A stretch of 64,000 nucleotides of DNA from Montifringilla adamsi (Eukaryota > Chordata > Aves > Passeriformes > Passeridae), in contig JAGGNK010006559.1 in NCBI GenBank assembly GCA_017590115.1, positions 5,129,642-5,193,641 on the forward strand, read 5' to 3'. Below are positions 1-13,400 of the stretch, in pieces (positions within the stretch are counted from its first letter, which is position 1; each line of letters begins with the position of its first letter). The position numbers and the translations under genes are program-made. Under the pieces are notes generated by a model. It had not been told where the DNA came from, searched no databases, and saw only the letters and a program-made list of their open reading frames with translations.

Positions 1-2029
1 AGGGCAATGAAAAAGAAACTCTTTTTGAGGATACTTCTAAGGGAAGAGTTCAATGCTCTCGGACCTAGCAACCCTAATGTCAGCTGGTTCAGGAAGAGAG
101 GTAGCCCTGGGTGGTCAGACATGCTGACTCCTGGACTGTTATTTCTTTGAAGGCTCCTGGAGTTGGAGCAAACTATCTTCTTTGATTTAATAATTATTTT
201 TTTATGGTCTTAAATTTCATATGTTCACAATTTTGGGAGGATTTTTAATGTTATCGGCTTGAACTACAAAAATCATTCAGAGACTTACCATGAACAGTAA
301 GTCCTAAACTACAAAGAAGAAAGTTCAGGCTGAGAAAGGAAGAGGACAAAAGCAGAATTTAATTTCTCACTGCATTCCCTACTATATCTCCTTATTTTTT
401 GCCAGTGTACAGCTCACAGCAGCTGTGTGCAGCTTGGAGCTGAATGAGAGACCAGTGATAATCAAATGCTACAGACAGAAACAAATAAAAAGAACACAGA
501 AATAAAGGTGCTGTTGAACACTCAGAATCTGAATTGGCCATTTTTCAAGACAACATACAGGAAACTAAACATAATTGGTATCAACAACCATAGCAAAGTC
601 TTCAAAACCAGTAAAAACAACATCCAAAAAAGCTGGAAGTGGTTATCTTTGTTGCAGCTGTTTGCACAACAAAGTGAGACTCAAGGTGAGACATCAGGAT
701 TCGGGAAATCTGGCCAACATGTGTAGTTCTTCATGTAAAACTGCACTAAGCAGTGCTAGGTGGAGAAGTACTAAGGCCTGGATTGCACAACTGTGTATGT
801 TACAAAACCAGTGGCAATGCTTGGCCTTCAAATTCTTGTTTCCTAGCTATATGTTTGTACGCTTACATGTCAAACTTTACTTTTTGGGGTGTATGTCTTG
901 ATATGCCAATACTATCAATAGATTTAATTATCAACCTGCCTGCTCTGTGGGAACATCTCATTTCTCAAGCTGTGCATTTTTCTATTTCCAGTAAGGCACA
1001 GCTGGAGCAGCTGTCCAATACTCTGCTCTAGCAGTATCAATGCTAGCAATTCCCATTGACAGAAAATGCAAATCATCCCAATTTTACACTTTACAATGCT
1101 GCAGCTGAATGGACACCTTGAAAGTGCCCACCAATCCCTGACCAAATCCAAGTTCCTTCCTCCCTTCTGTGCCCAGCTATCCAGGCAGCACACGGATTGC
1201 CTGTATCAGAGCTGCCTGCAGATGTTTTTCGGGAAAAAGAGCTACAAAGAAAGGGAAAGAGGAAACACTTCTCATGTTCTCCTGTCCTCATCAGAAAGCC
1301 TACTTTCACAGAAAAACTTGAAGCCTCTGAAGTGTTAACCTATGAATCGTGGGTAAATTAAGATAGTCAAAATGGCAAGATACAAAACAGAAATCCTTTT
1401 CCAGCAGAAAAAGTGTTGAGACTTCCAATGTTAAATTTAAGTGAGGACCTGAAGAATTCAGGCCAAGTGCTTGGGGCTCAGTTTCCACAGTTTCAGTATC
1501 AAATCTGGAAATCAGTTAATGCTCTCAGAATTCTATACAAACATTTTATGTTAATTTATGAGCTCTAAAACAATTGATTATAACAGCCTTTAAAACATGA
1601 AGAAAACTCTTATAAGACATGAAAATTCACAACTGCAATTTTTTCAAATAATTATGTTAATGAACCACAGCACTGGGTACTGAAATCCATGAAACACCAC
1701 ATAAAGTACTGCAGTAGTGTCAAGAGCAACTCCAAAGGACATCTCCATCAGCCAAATCATATTTCGTATTTTGATGATAAAGCATTATAAACACTGCTCC
1801 TAGCACAAATCATTCACACAAACATAAATTAAAACAAAAACTATATTGAAAAACTTTTTCTAAAAGCTGTTTATGACAAATTGTTGTTAATGGTGTCAAT
1901 GGCAAGGCAAGAATTATTTAAAACCTATCAAAGCCACTCTGATGACAAGGATTAAGTACTTCTCAAATAGGTCAGAATAGACTCTCCCATCAAGCTATAC
2001 TGAATACCATTTATGAATAATCAGCTTAC
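1..2029 (-). other. LAMA1: LAMA1 intron 5 (partial)
   Basis: This is AT-rich intronic DNA beyond the exon 5 donor. It was searched for the next laminin exon (YYYSIKD...MCICYGHA-like sequence on the minus strand) and none was found. No repeat element was recognised. Short open frames between 466 and 1,488 show no protein-like composition and overlap each other on both strands. Confidence 0.85.
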
Positions 2030-2209
2030 CCTTCTGGTAACAATGGGGTCTAGTTCCTTAGGATCATTATGGCTGAGAGTCATGAGGTCAGCATTCAGAG
2101 TTCTAATACGCTGCAGTCGCAGGCGAATGTATCGTGCAGACGTAAATTCCAACAGCTTCTGTGAAGGATCATCAGCACTAGGCCTACCATTGATCAGTGA
2201 TGTATGAAT
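2030..2209 (-). CDS. LAMA1: LAMA1 exon 5: C-terminal part of the LN domain
   Basis: This 180-nt exon is exactly 60 codons (residues 204-263). It starts IHTSLINGRPSADD and ends ELDPIVTRR, with the conserved LN segment FTSARYIRLRLQRIRTLN between. The acceptor is TTTCTTTCCAG (ag at 2,211-2,210) and the donor GTAAGC (gt at 2,029-2,028); both joins are phase 0. In mammals the next residues are YYYSIKD followed by the first laminin EGF-like cysteines. They are not encoded in 1-2,029, so the next exon lies outside the window. Confidence 0.96.
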
Positions 2210-5200
2210 CTGGAAAGAAAGGCTGACTTAGTCAGAAACATTGTGATTCATTTACCACAACAAACATTAGTCTGAGAATCAAAACCACGGAACTTATCTT
2301 GTTTCCCATCTTGTTTCCCAACAACTCAGGATGGTGACACTGTTAAACTATCTGAAGTTCTTTTTATTTCCTCATTGTCTGTCTGCAGGTAAAATTTCTG
2401 CTGCCTGAGTCACACTGTTCTGAAGCCACCATTATCAGCTCATCATAGTCCCAAGTCTCCTGGACTTTTGTGGAGATAAAATAAGGAGAAAAACCAAGCT
2501 ACAGTATCAAGGCGAGTCCCTAGGTCCTGCAGTCTTCCTTCCTCTCCTCATTGAGATAGAATATGTAACTCTGGCCATAAGCTCAATTTTGTCCTTACAG
2601 ACTTCTCCTCTGTAAACAGAAAGATCATATTACAAAGCATAATCTGGTCACATTCTCAATCTGGGGTCATTAATCCTACACCTAGCAGCGACAGGGCTGC
2701 ACAATCAGCAAGAAGTACTCAGTAATAAGACAATGCAGTGAGAAGCCCAACACAGATGACAACTGAAAGCAAGGGGCTGCCAACACAAACTCACTCATTT
2801 GACCTGCATCTTTCTTGCTCAATTCCAGTTGGCCCCACTAAGATGACTTGTGGTATCAAACAGCTTTTTCTGCAACAGCCCCTTTCTTTTTCCCAAAGCT
2901 ACTTAGGAACCCACAAGGATATAGTCCTTTATGACCACACGGTCCCTGCTCCATTTTATGTAAAAAACAGAAAAAACAAGACCCTACCCTACAGACAATG
3001 AACAAGTGTTCAACAGTTCACCTGGTGTCCATAACAAACAAAGGGTCAAGTTTTGGGCTTGTCAGCTGCATTTCAGAGTGTATGACATATTCTCATTTAT
3101 GAGTAATTTTGTCTCAGAAACTAATCTTGAATTTAGTTTCACCTTTGTCCAGTACTGTCAAATTGTTCCCCTGAAAATATTCCTACATATTATAGATTTT
3201 TTTTTTATTATTATTGTTTTTTTTTTTTTTTTAAATCTTAATTATCTAATGGAGATAGGGGCTCCCTATGGAGTAACTGTGTTATTTAAAAGACATACAA
3301 ACAGACTTGTAATGGAGGTCACATTCCCAAAATTGTAATTCTAACATTTATTGATTACCACCATTCCTTCTTAATATTCTAACACAGCATGTTCAAAGAT
3401 TTCTACTTTTCTGATAGCCCATCCATTTTTTCTACCACAGAATAACAGCCATGAAAACCAAAATGTTTCCCAGGTTTCATCCTGCAAATTAGCACTACCT
3501 GATATAACATTCAGCTCTCATAGAAATACAGAGAATTCTTCTAGTCCATTTACTTTGCTAAAGCAGTATTTATTAGAGTTTTTTAGATGTTTGACCAATC
3601 TGTTTTCAAAGACTAGTGTTGGTGCTGACTTTACAACCTTCCAAGGCAATGTACTTCAGGCCTTTCCAGCTTTAATGCCAGAAATGCTCCTAATCTCTGA
3701 ACCATGTTTGTCCTTGTTGCAATTTTGGAATTCTTCTTGGATCCTGTCACAGACATGCAGAAAATGTTTTTCCTCTTTGTACGCATGTTTTATGCAACTG
3801 AAGACTGAACATGTCTGTTCTCTTCAGGCAAAATGGTTGTGACATATTCATTCAGAAGTTATGTTTTCTGTTGGGAATTACAACAGAATTGTTAGCCAAA
3901 TATTCAAATATCACTGTTCTCCTTTTACTGAAAAAAATTTACTCATATATACTCAACTATAGACAAGCACAACTTCAGCATGGGACACCACATCCTACTC
4001 TCATCTACTTTTCAGGACAGACATAGAATTCGCTGGGCTAGCTATAATCCTTTGATTTCCTCAGCAGAGAGTGCAGAATCCAACCATGGCACTGGAATTT
4101 ATAACATGCTGTATTTGCTTTTTATCACTTAGACACCAGACATTTAAAGATCCAGAAATGCCTGTCCCAAGGAATTGGCCATGTGTCACATGCCACTTCA
4201 TTCTACATTGTCTTTCCTGCCTAATATACTCTCACTACTCAAAAGTAGTGCCTTCAAGTGATGAAATGTAAATTATTACTCACTTTTTTACTCTGAAGGT
4301 AAAAGCTTGAACAGTAAAAAAATCTACCATCTAGAAATTCTATGAGTAGAAATTCTATAACAACACACTTAAATCTTTACAGAGACTGTAGAGGAATCTT
4401 AGCAAGCAGAAAAAGGGAAAAAAAGAAAGGATACTGACTAAGTCACTAAAGGAGAAATACCATGATTCTGCTACATACACTGCTACATTTGTCTAATATA
4501 TTGCTTATATAAGCTTATACATACTGATATTTCTATATTATGTATTTTTGGCTTACCTGTCCTTCATAATTCAAGACCATTTTCAAACGACTGCAGTTTA
4601 AACCTTGCAATTAATCATGAATCATAAACTGATTGTGTAAATTGCCAGAAGCAAATCTTCAAGCAGTATAAATCACACAAACAACAGAACTTACAGTCAA
4701 GCAGCTATATCTCTTCAAACCTGAGAAATATCTAGCAGCCAAACTGGCAAAATGTCAGATTTGGCAAAAAAATGTTATTAATGACAGCCATATTTAGATA
4801 TGTACTCTCTTTAGCCTAATAGTTATTTCAAGTCAAGACACTCCAAGCTGATGGCAGAAAACTGGGATACTAGCAAATGCTGGATACAAGGCAGGCGTTT
4901 ACAGAGATGAGCTGGTTTTCAGGGCCATTCTTAAATGCAACAGATTGGCCAGAACAAATTACAAAGCCCTAAATACATATATTTTTCCATAGAGTTTAAA
5001 GATTTACTAATGCAGGTTGTGAGATATTCCATGCAGGCAATACTCCTGTCTGACAATCCAGTTACAAAGGAGCAGCCTGTCCTTTGTGAATGACAGCTTT
5101 TATGCATGTGTGTTTATCTGCTGGAGGGCAGGAAGGCTCCCCAGAGGGATCTGGACTGGCTGGATTGCTGGGCTGAGGCCAATTGGATGAAGTTCAACAA

Positions 5201-7161
5201 GGTCAAGTGCTGAGTCCTGCCCTTGGGTCACAACAACCCCAGGCAGTGCTAGAGGCTGGGGCAGAGCGACTGGAAAGCTGCCCAGCAGAAAAGATCCTGG
5301 CAGTGCTGGTTGGCAGCAGCTGAACCTGAGCCAGCTGTGCCCAGGTGGCTAAGAAGGCCAATGGCATCCTGGCCTGGATCAGCAACAGTGTGGCCAGCAG
5401 GATCAGAGCAGTGATTTTCCCCCTGTACTCAGCACTGGTGAGGCTGCCTCAAATCCTGCGTTCACTTCTGGGCCCCTCAATCCGGGAAGGACACTGAGGT
5501 GCTGGAATGTGTCCAGAGAAGGGCAGCAGAGCTGGTGAAGGGTCTGGAGCACAAGTTCTGTGGGGAGCAGCTGAGGGAGCTGGGGGTGTTCAGCCTGGAG
5601 AAAAGGAGGCTCAGGAGTGATCTTATCACTCCCTAACCTGACAGGAGGCTGTAGCCAGATGGGGGTCAGCCTCTTCTCTCAGCCATCAAGTGACAGAACA
5701 AGAGGAAATAGCCTCAAATTGTGCAAGGGTGTTTTAGATGGGAAACTAGGAAAGTTTTTGGCATGGAAAGGATTGTCAAGAATTGGAGAAGGCTGCTCAG
5801 GGAAGTGATGGAGTCACCATTCCTGGAGGGACATGAAGATGTGTCACTTTAAGAACATGGTTTAGGGGTGAACTTGGCAGTGCTGAACTCATATAGTAGG
5901 ACTCAATGACCTTAGTCCTTCTTAGTAGGACTAATAGTTGGACTCTATGACCTTAAAAGTCTTTTCCAACCTAAAAGATTCTGAGATTCTCCATAGAAGG
6001 CAGAAATTTAATTCTTCCAATTTTTTCTGTTATATTTTTTCATCACCACACTCAGGGAAAAAAAAGCAGTGTTTTGATAGTGTAGCCCAATTAATTATGT
6101 GTACCATCAGGAAAAAAAGAATGAGTTAAAAATGTCACTAAATTGAATTTCTGGCATCCCTGGAGCTGGAGTTGTATGGCCTACTAAATGTACATTATAA
6201 GCAGCACTGTTCCTATATGGTCAACCTCCTGTACAGTCAATAAGGGTTTTCTGGTTAATTGTGTGGAGAGACAGATTTAGGTTTCTTTGTTCCATCTGAT
6301 TTGTCAGTTTTATGTTGATTTTATATTGATCACATGTTCATAACATTGTAGTAAACATTTTATTAAAGTAATTATAACTTTACTGAATTTCACTGTTTTT
6401 TTTCTTGCCGATAGTTTTAATTTCACGTGAATGGCTACATACAGTCCAATCTTTTTTTTAACCAAGAAATAAAAACATATTGATTTCTATGAAGCTAGGA
6501 GTTACTAGCACTCTCTGTGGGATAACACCACACTTATTATCATGGTCATATATTATAGCCTTCATGATGGAATAACCACTGGTTTTAATGTATCATTTCA
6601 TTGTGTGGCTATCTCTCCGTAATAAATTACACAAGTACCGTGAATAGAGTTTGTTAAAAGAAAGAACAATCAACAGCAGACTGCACAACTCGTAGCCCTT
6701 TTAATTATGCTACATCCTTGAAACAATGCCAAGGCTTGTTTAGGAGTTCCAGCTGTGCCGCGCACGTCAACAGTGTTAGCTGCTTTATCTCACACAACCA
6801 GGTGTTCCTAACACAGGAGTTTTCTCTACTAAATGAAAAAACTGGCAGAACACAGAGCCTCTGTTATAGTTTTTCGGGATAAAGGAGCTAATAATTCACA
6901 GCTAATTGCTACCATCAAATTATATGGAAAGAGAGAACAAACAGTTTAGTAATGGGAACACATAGAACCAAACACACATTTCACCCCGAGATTTAGAAGT
7001 TTGCTATAACACATGATGTCAAGATAATGTTATTAAAAAAGAATAACAGATGATATGGTAGTGCCGAGGGTGATAAACTCTGCAACTGCAATTCAAATGT
7101 TTTCAAACTGCTATCACTCTGTGTTCTTAATCACAAAGTGCAACTAGAAAAGCAAAGATAC
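2210..7161 (-). other. LAMA1: LAMA1 intron 4
   Basis: This intron is 4,952 bp and AT-rich. It holds one long CR1 fragment (5,118-5,993) and T-rich simple sequence around 3,199-3,232. The segment 6,600-7,130 next to exon 4 has homeodomain-type TAATTG/TAATTA sites and no recognised repeat; it could be a conserved regulatory stretch but this is unproven. Confidence 0.85.
5118..5993 (+). mobile_element. CR1 LINE fragment, 5'-truncated, plus orientation
   Basis: The sequence follows the 3' portion of avian CR1. It begins near CTGCTGGAGGGCAGGAAGG, passes through TCACAACAACCCCAGGCAG, GTCCAGAGAAGGGCAGCAG and GGACAAGAGGAAAT-like segments, and ends with GTCTTTTCCAACCTAAAAGATTCTGAGATTCT. This covers the end of the reverse-transcriptase ORF and the 3' untranslated region. 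The frame is broken by many stops and indels, so it is a dead copy. Near its 3' end (about 5,897-5,945) a short internal repetition of AGTAGGACT separates two partial copies of the usual GGACTCTATGACCTT stretch. It is inserted antisense to LAMA1. Confidence 0.93.
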
Positions 7162-7404
7162 CTCTCCGTGTTCCAGGGGAACTAGTCTGGAATAATAGGA
7201 GGTGCAGATCACTTCATCGTCCCTCTTGTAAGTTGGCGGCCCAATTCTTGGTGTAATATTGTAACGAGTTAAACATTCAGTATCACTAATTGCATAGTAC
7301 TGCCATGGTCTGAACTCCGTGCCATCTATGGAGCGTTCCAAAATCCAGTTTCCAGGTCGTGGAGCATTAGCAGCTTTGATGATGACATATGCAACTTGAA
7401 AGAC
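7162..7404 (-). CDS. LAMA1: LAMA1 exon 4: LN domain core
   Basis: This 243-nt exon is exactly 81 codons (residues 123-203), phase 0 at both ends. It runs from [19 protein letters not shown] to [13 protein letters not shown]. Features visible are the N-glycosylation sequon N171-I-T, cysteines C166 and C189, and the PLE-x-GE motif near the end. In LN domains this motif lies in the region involved in polymer contacts (family knowledge). The acceptor is a T-rich tract ending in CAG (ag at 7,406-7,405); the donor is GTATCT (gt at 7,161-7,160), a weaker match to consensus than the other four donors. Confidence 0.97.
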
Positions 7405-10400
7405 CTGAAAAAAAATGCAAGAAGAAAATTTTAACACTTCATTGTACTGTGAAACACCACCAGAAGCCAACTGGGTAATAAATATAAATTTTCAAAGCAG
7501 TATAGAATTCGCCTGGGCAGAGGGTAAAATTTGGTAAAGTAACTCTGGATAAATTTTTTGCACAAATGTTCGACTAGAGGTCCATCTAATTGTGTCCAGG
7601 GCATCAGTTTGTGTTGATATAGTAGCTGAAATCTATATCTATATTGCACGTTTCAGATTAGTTGGGTATAACAATCTGTGGGAAATGTTTAGCTTTTCTG
7701 AACCCCTGAGGGCTTAAAAAAACTGGGGTTTGGTTGGGTTTTATGTTAGTTTTTTTGTGCTTCGTTGTTTTGGTTTGGTTTTTGTGGATTTTTTTATAGA
7801 TGTAGCCCAAAAAGTTCTTTGGTTTACAACTTAGCAGGGAATGTAATCTTATCTGTAAGAACATTTCTGATAAACTTTTTACACCCTATCTTAAAAATCT
7901 CTTTGCATTACAATTTCATCCTTTGTTGAAGTTATTTCAGCAGAAGACTACTTACAGGCACTGCTAAAAATACACAGAGACAAATAAGCTGAATGTGGCA
8001 AAAACAAGCATGATAAAACAGCTAATAGTCTTAAGTAGCATTGAGATGAATGTGAACTACGCAGCTATCTTGACTATTTTTCGAACAACCCAAAGCGAAA
8101 TCCCCATGCACATCACAGGACTGTTCAGCCCTTCTGCAAGGAGGCAGGGCAGTAATTAATTTCATATCACCTTTTCAACTCCCTTGTCATGCAGCCAGAT
8201 AACCTGCACTGGCCCCCAGCTCGCTACAGCATCCAACATGGCAACTGAAGGGCATTTACTGCAAAGCCACCGTGCTCTCACTTACCCAGTACCTGCTACA
8301 TCACCTCACTCAAAAAGGCTGCATTTGCAAACCCATAAGACTTCTATATAGGACTTTAATGTTTCATATACACTGGAGTAACAAGTCACATTTAGATGAA
8401 AGAAAAACTCTATATTATTCAGCCATCTCAGAGAAATGAATTTCCACTTGAGCAGACTGCCTGGTTGGCTGCTATTATCATCATAATTCCTGCCTGCATG
8501 TGCAGTATTAATGCTGTGTTGAGCTCCAATCTGGCTGCAATCAGTTCTTTCAGACATTATAAATTTAAATTTTTAGGACTTTTTTTTTTTTTTTTTTTGC
8601 AGTACAGATTAAAGCCAGGGCAAGAACAATACTTGCCACATGAAAGCGGGTTTTGATTTTGCCAAATGGGGAAATAAACTCCCAAAAGTAAATAGTAACT
8701 GTATTGTGTATGCAATTCAGGAAACTACTTTTGAAACAAAACATTATTTAAGTGAACAAAGCTTTTATTAGGAGATCTTGCACACACGAGAAGGAAAAAA
8801 AATTGGTGATATTTTTATCTTCCATTGATTCACTACATATAATATCTTTTAAAAAGTAAAACAATCTTACTTTTTTAAAATCAGACAATTTAAACTACAA
8901 TGTTCATTTGATTTGACTTTTTTTACAGGCACTCCAGTTTTATCCAATTAAAATCAGTCAGATACAAAGAGAACATTTCTAGTTGTTGCAATAAATACAA
9001 AAATTTACAGAAAATTAGGATTTTACTGTGACCTTTCAGCAATGCAAGCAGATGCAGGCAAAAGGAGAAGCCAGCTTACTCTTTAGTGAGTCTTAGAAAT
9101 AAAATTTCTCTAGGGTCTGTGAATCCTCTGTTGTTTCACATAATCTTAAAATTCACTCAAAGTTAAATGAATAGCAAGAATTATAATCCAGCTTCCATGA
9201 AGAGAGAAGTGCCTTTTAAATAAAACCTACATCATGCCAACAACCTCCAACTGAAATATAAAAGCCAAAATACATGGTTTTAAAGGAACAAAGTACACCA
9301 TCTGGGCAAACAACTATATTCCCTACACACAACCTGGATTTCATTGTTTCAGTTAGTGGTATTGAGTTTTGCACTCAGTTATGACCAAGCAGAATCTGGT
9401 GTATCATCATTTCAGTACCCAAAACCTGAAGACACTTGTATGTGACAGGAGTTGCTTCTATGGGTATTTTCTGCATCACACATGAGAACATCACAAAACT
9501 ATTAAAACTAGAGGAGTTTTATCTACTGGGCTTAGAAGCAGCTATGCACTTCCAAGTTCCTTTGAAGTCAGTAATCTTTCTCAAATGCATAAAAGATGCA
9601 GGACTGGAACCCAAACCTTCTTTCAAATACCCTGGTAAAAAATCTCCCTCAAAAACTCTCATATGTCCTTTATTTATTTTTTTTTCCACTCTGCTTGCTG
9701 TCATCAACTAAACTGCTTCCCAACTTATTACACAGTTGGCTGAACAACAAATGATCTACTTTTGATTACTTTGAGATTTTTCAAGACCCATTATAGTCTG
9801 CAGCTGATGTGGCTAGTTTTAAATCCAGTTCCAACTAGTAACAATGAGCTATCCTTCATCACAAATTAACTGCTGCAGTAAAAGGTATTCACAAGATTAT
9901 GCAAGTTAAACTTAATTTAAATATCAAGTTTCTTGGTGTGGGGGGAGTGGAGGGAAAAGTCAGTTAAATATTAACATTTTCACAGCAACTGTGTACAAAT
10001 TCAACGTACATTTCAATAAATTAAATCTCCTCTCAGCTCTTCCATTTACACACATAGCTCACGGGTATCCCACTTTACTTCACAATCAAATTCACAGGAT
10101 AATGAATAACAACAACTTCAGGAAAATTTGTCAGCCCCTGAAATAATATAGGTTAAATAAATGATTATGTATAAATGTTCTCAGACTCAAGAAGTCACAA
10201 GACAGCCTACCAGGAGGAGCTTTATTCTCAGGAATTATGTTTCCCAGCAAGGGAATGAAGCTGGAGGAAGGGACCAAGGTGTCCACAGTGTTCACAGATG
10301 AAGATGTTTTAAGGAATATCTGTAGGTACGGGTTTTGCAGATCTTCTATCCCACAGACTCTGTAACCCATAATAGGTCAAGAAGTCCATGTAATGAAAAC

Positions 10401-13400
10401 TGAACTTCCTTTGAGCGCTTTTTTAAAGAATTTGACTTTCATAAGTTCTTCGAGTTTGAGCATCAAAGGCAGTTTCTTATCACTCTCCATGTTCATTCAG
10501 TGCCCACCAACCAGCCATGTGATAAACCAGAGCAAGAGCTAATGATTTGTATACTTTAATTTGACTGTATAAGTTTCTCAGAACTAATTGCCTTATTGAA
10601 CTACAAGGGTAAAAAGGGCAATTCAGAGCAAGTTAGCAATTCCCAAGCCATATATTAAAAGTGCCATTTTACAGGCATTTCAACCCTGATTTTTAAGATC
10701 AGCCAAATAAGCTTGTACTAAAGAACCTCTTTTTCACAGCTGCAATGCCAACAAAACAAGAAATTTCTGCTTAATTAGACTTTCCAAAAATCTTGTTTCC
10801 CTGAATGCAGATCCAGCAACACCAAGTGCATCATTCTTGAATACTCTCAAAGAATGGAAGACTAGATGAAGGGATGTTTATCAGCTTATATTGTTTACAG
10901 AAATATCTTTCTAAGAGCTAAAGACAGCTTCATCCTCTTAGACACTGTGAAGCCTAGCCATTGTTTGCAACATTTTTCTCTGACAATTCTGAGACATTAA
11001 AAGTGCAAAATCACACTAAATCCAGAAAAATTTTTAATCTCAATTATCTTTTCATCAAAATTTTGATTCATTATGTGCAACATTAATTTGGAATTGAAGG
11101 GAAATTCATTTTACTCAGAATTTTATTGTAAGAATGTACAGATGAACACCCTGAATCATCAGTTTTACAAAGACACAAAAGGCTTTTAAGGAAGCTTGCC
11201 ACATACAATAAATCAGCATTAGTCCTGTAAAATCAACAGAATATCATTTTTTGACATCTTCAAACCATGTATCTTTGCCGGTTTGCCAACCATCTTCTAC
11301 AGAAACCTGTTCTTGCCAGTTGATTTCAAGAAGAAAGCTGTGGAAAAATCATATTATAATATTTGCATTCTTTTTTACTTTGTAAGAGCAGAAACTACAA
11401 ATTACTCCTACATCAGCCTCTGAGTGATAATCCAGTACGCATAGAATATTCATAAGCTATGATTTAATCAGAAGTGGAGCTGTTTTCTCAATTCAACTTA
11501 ATACTATGAGTCTTCCAAGAAGAACTAGTCTTGCTTTGCAATTCAAGAACTTTTTGATATACAAATTTCTGCCTATTTCTACACCAAGGATACAGAGCAC
11601 ATTTGAATACCTTTAAAAGTCTGAAGCATGGTAATAAAACTGAGGTAAGTAGTCTTTGTTTAATGGTGTCACAGAGTAATATTTTACAGCTGGCTCAATC
11701 ACACCAGTAAAATGTATCATAGCCAGGATTTATTAGAATTGTAATTTCACAGTGCAACTGCCCAGAGGAGTCAAACTCAGACAAAAAATGCTGTTTTTAT
11801 AGAAAATCACTGCTGTGTGTTTTGTTTCTGTAGAACTACCAGTGTAGGTAGCACAAGGTCATAAATCAAAGCTTAGTGTCCTGCACATCGATCCTACACC
11901 TCATTGCTACACTGCTCTTTCCCCAGTTCTGGATCATTGCCATACATTTAATGGAAAGGGGGACGAGGAGGAGGCAGTAGTGTAGGGTGTGGGAAGGAAA
12001 GGCTATCATACATGTGGATCCTGGAAAGACTGTAAGGAACACTAGAATAAATGTACCTAGTTGTCATGATGTATATGAGCTAGAAAATCATAACATAAGC
12101 ACTCACTATCCTTATAAAATGCTGTATTACCTACAATAGCACAGATTCTGCAAAGGAGAAAGATAAAAACCAATTTCAAAAGCAGCAATTTCAATGCTGC
12201 TTTTATTAGCTAGCCTTCTTTTCTTACTGAGATCCCATCAAACTACTCTGTAGTACAGCTGGTTTTAGACTAAATAGACTAAGAACAAGGTAGAATATCA
12301 GCTAAAAGAATATCCTCTATTCCCTTCAACTTGAAGTCAAGAGATGAATAGTCATAAAGGTTCACCTAGGAAAACTGGGGTGGAGTCAGTGTTCACCAGC
12401 TATGAGAATCTTACCCATATTTGCTAGCCAAGGGTATATTTCAGCACTTACCAACCCAACTGCTTAGATTACATCTCTAAACTGTATCTTGGTAATAATC
12501 CCAAGAAACAATCAATTCTGCTTAGTCCTAGAATTTCTGACAATTGCACAAAAAAAACCACCCATAAATAATGACCAGATTTTTTACATCACAAAAAGGT
12601 GTGAATATATTCTATACTCTGGCAAGGAAAGTTGATGGACTTGTTTACTTTAATATGGTACTTGATAGATTTAATGCACAATGCTTGAAATGCAAAAGAA
12701 CAGTATTAATGATCAAATTATCATGAACACTGGTACAGACCTTCAGAAATATTTTTACAGGTCCTATTTTAAGTAAATCTGAAACAAATCTATGAAGTAA
12801 ACAATTGCTAAAATCACTAAGGTCCTTCATATGCTTTTCTTTTGTGTTTTCTTTACTTGTGCTGACTTGTTTCAAGTAAGCACACCAAGTCAGCTCTAAT
12901 AACTCACTGACTTCAAGCAATCTCTATTAACCAAATCCTTTCTCACAGAGCAGTAATTTATATTCAGTTTGCATAGCCCTAGATCCCTTCTCTCTCTCAA
13001 ACTCTCTAGGGAAAACAGAAGAAAGGCCCCTTAGGGGAAACTTTTCAAATCAAATTAGTGAAACTGAGCATGGGTCAGGAGAGGAAAGATATGTATTTGT
13101 TGAAACATCAACAGCACTAGGACTGAAGAACAAATGATTCAGAGGGCAGCTCAGCTGGTCTGTTTCCAAAGTGAAATTGTTCCAGGAGGATAAAAACTAA
13201 GGCATCCCCTCCTGCTTCATTTTTCCTTCCTGTTTGTCCATTTACAAACCAAACACAAAGTCAACTCTTCAAACAACACTAACATCCTATCCAAACCTTC
13301 TGTCACTGACAAAAGACACCCTGTGATCATTATCCTAACAGTTCTGCTTTCTAATTAAAGAGCAAACTAGGCACCTGCTTAATCTATGCTTTATTGGAAA

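Noticed and set aside
1..2029. Search for LAMA1 exon 6
   Set aside because: No sequence encoding the YYYSIKD...CICYGHA-like continuation was seen on the minus strand, so the exon must lie outside the window.
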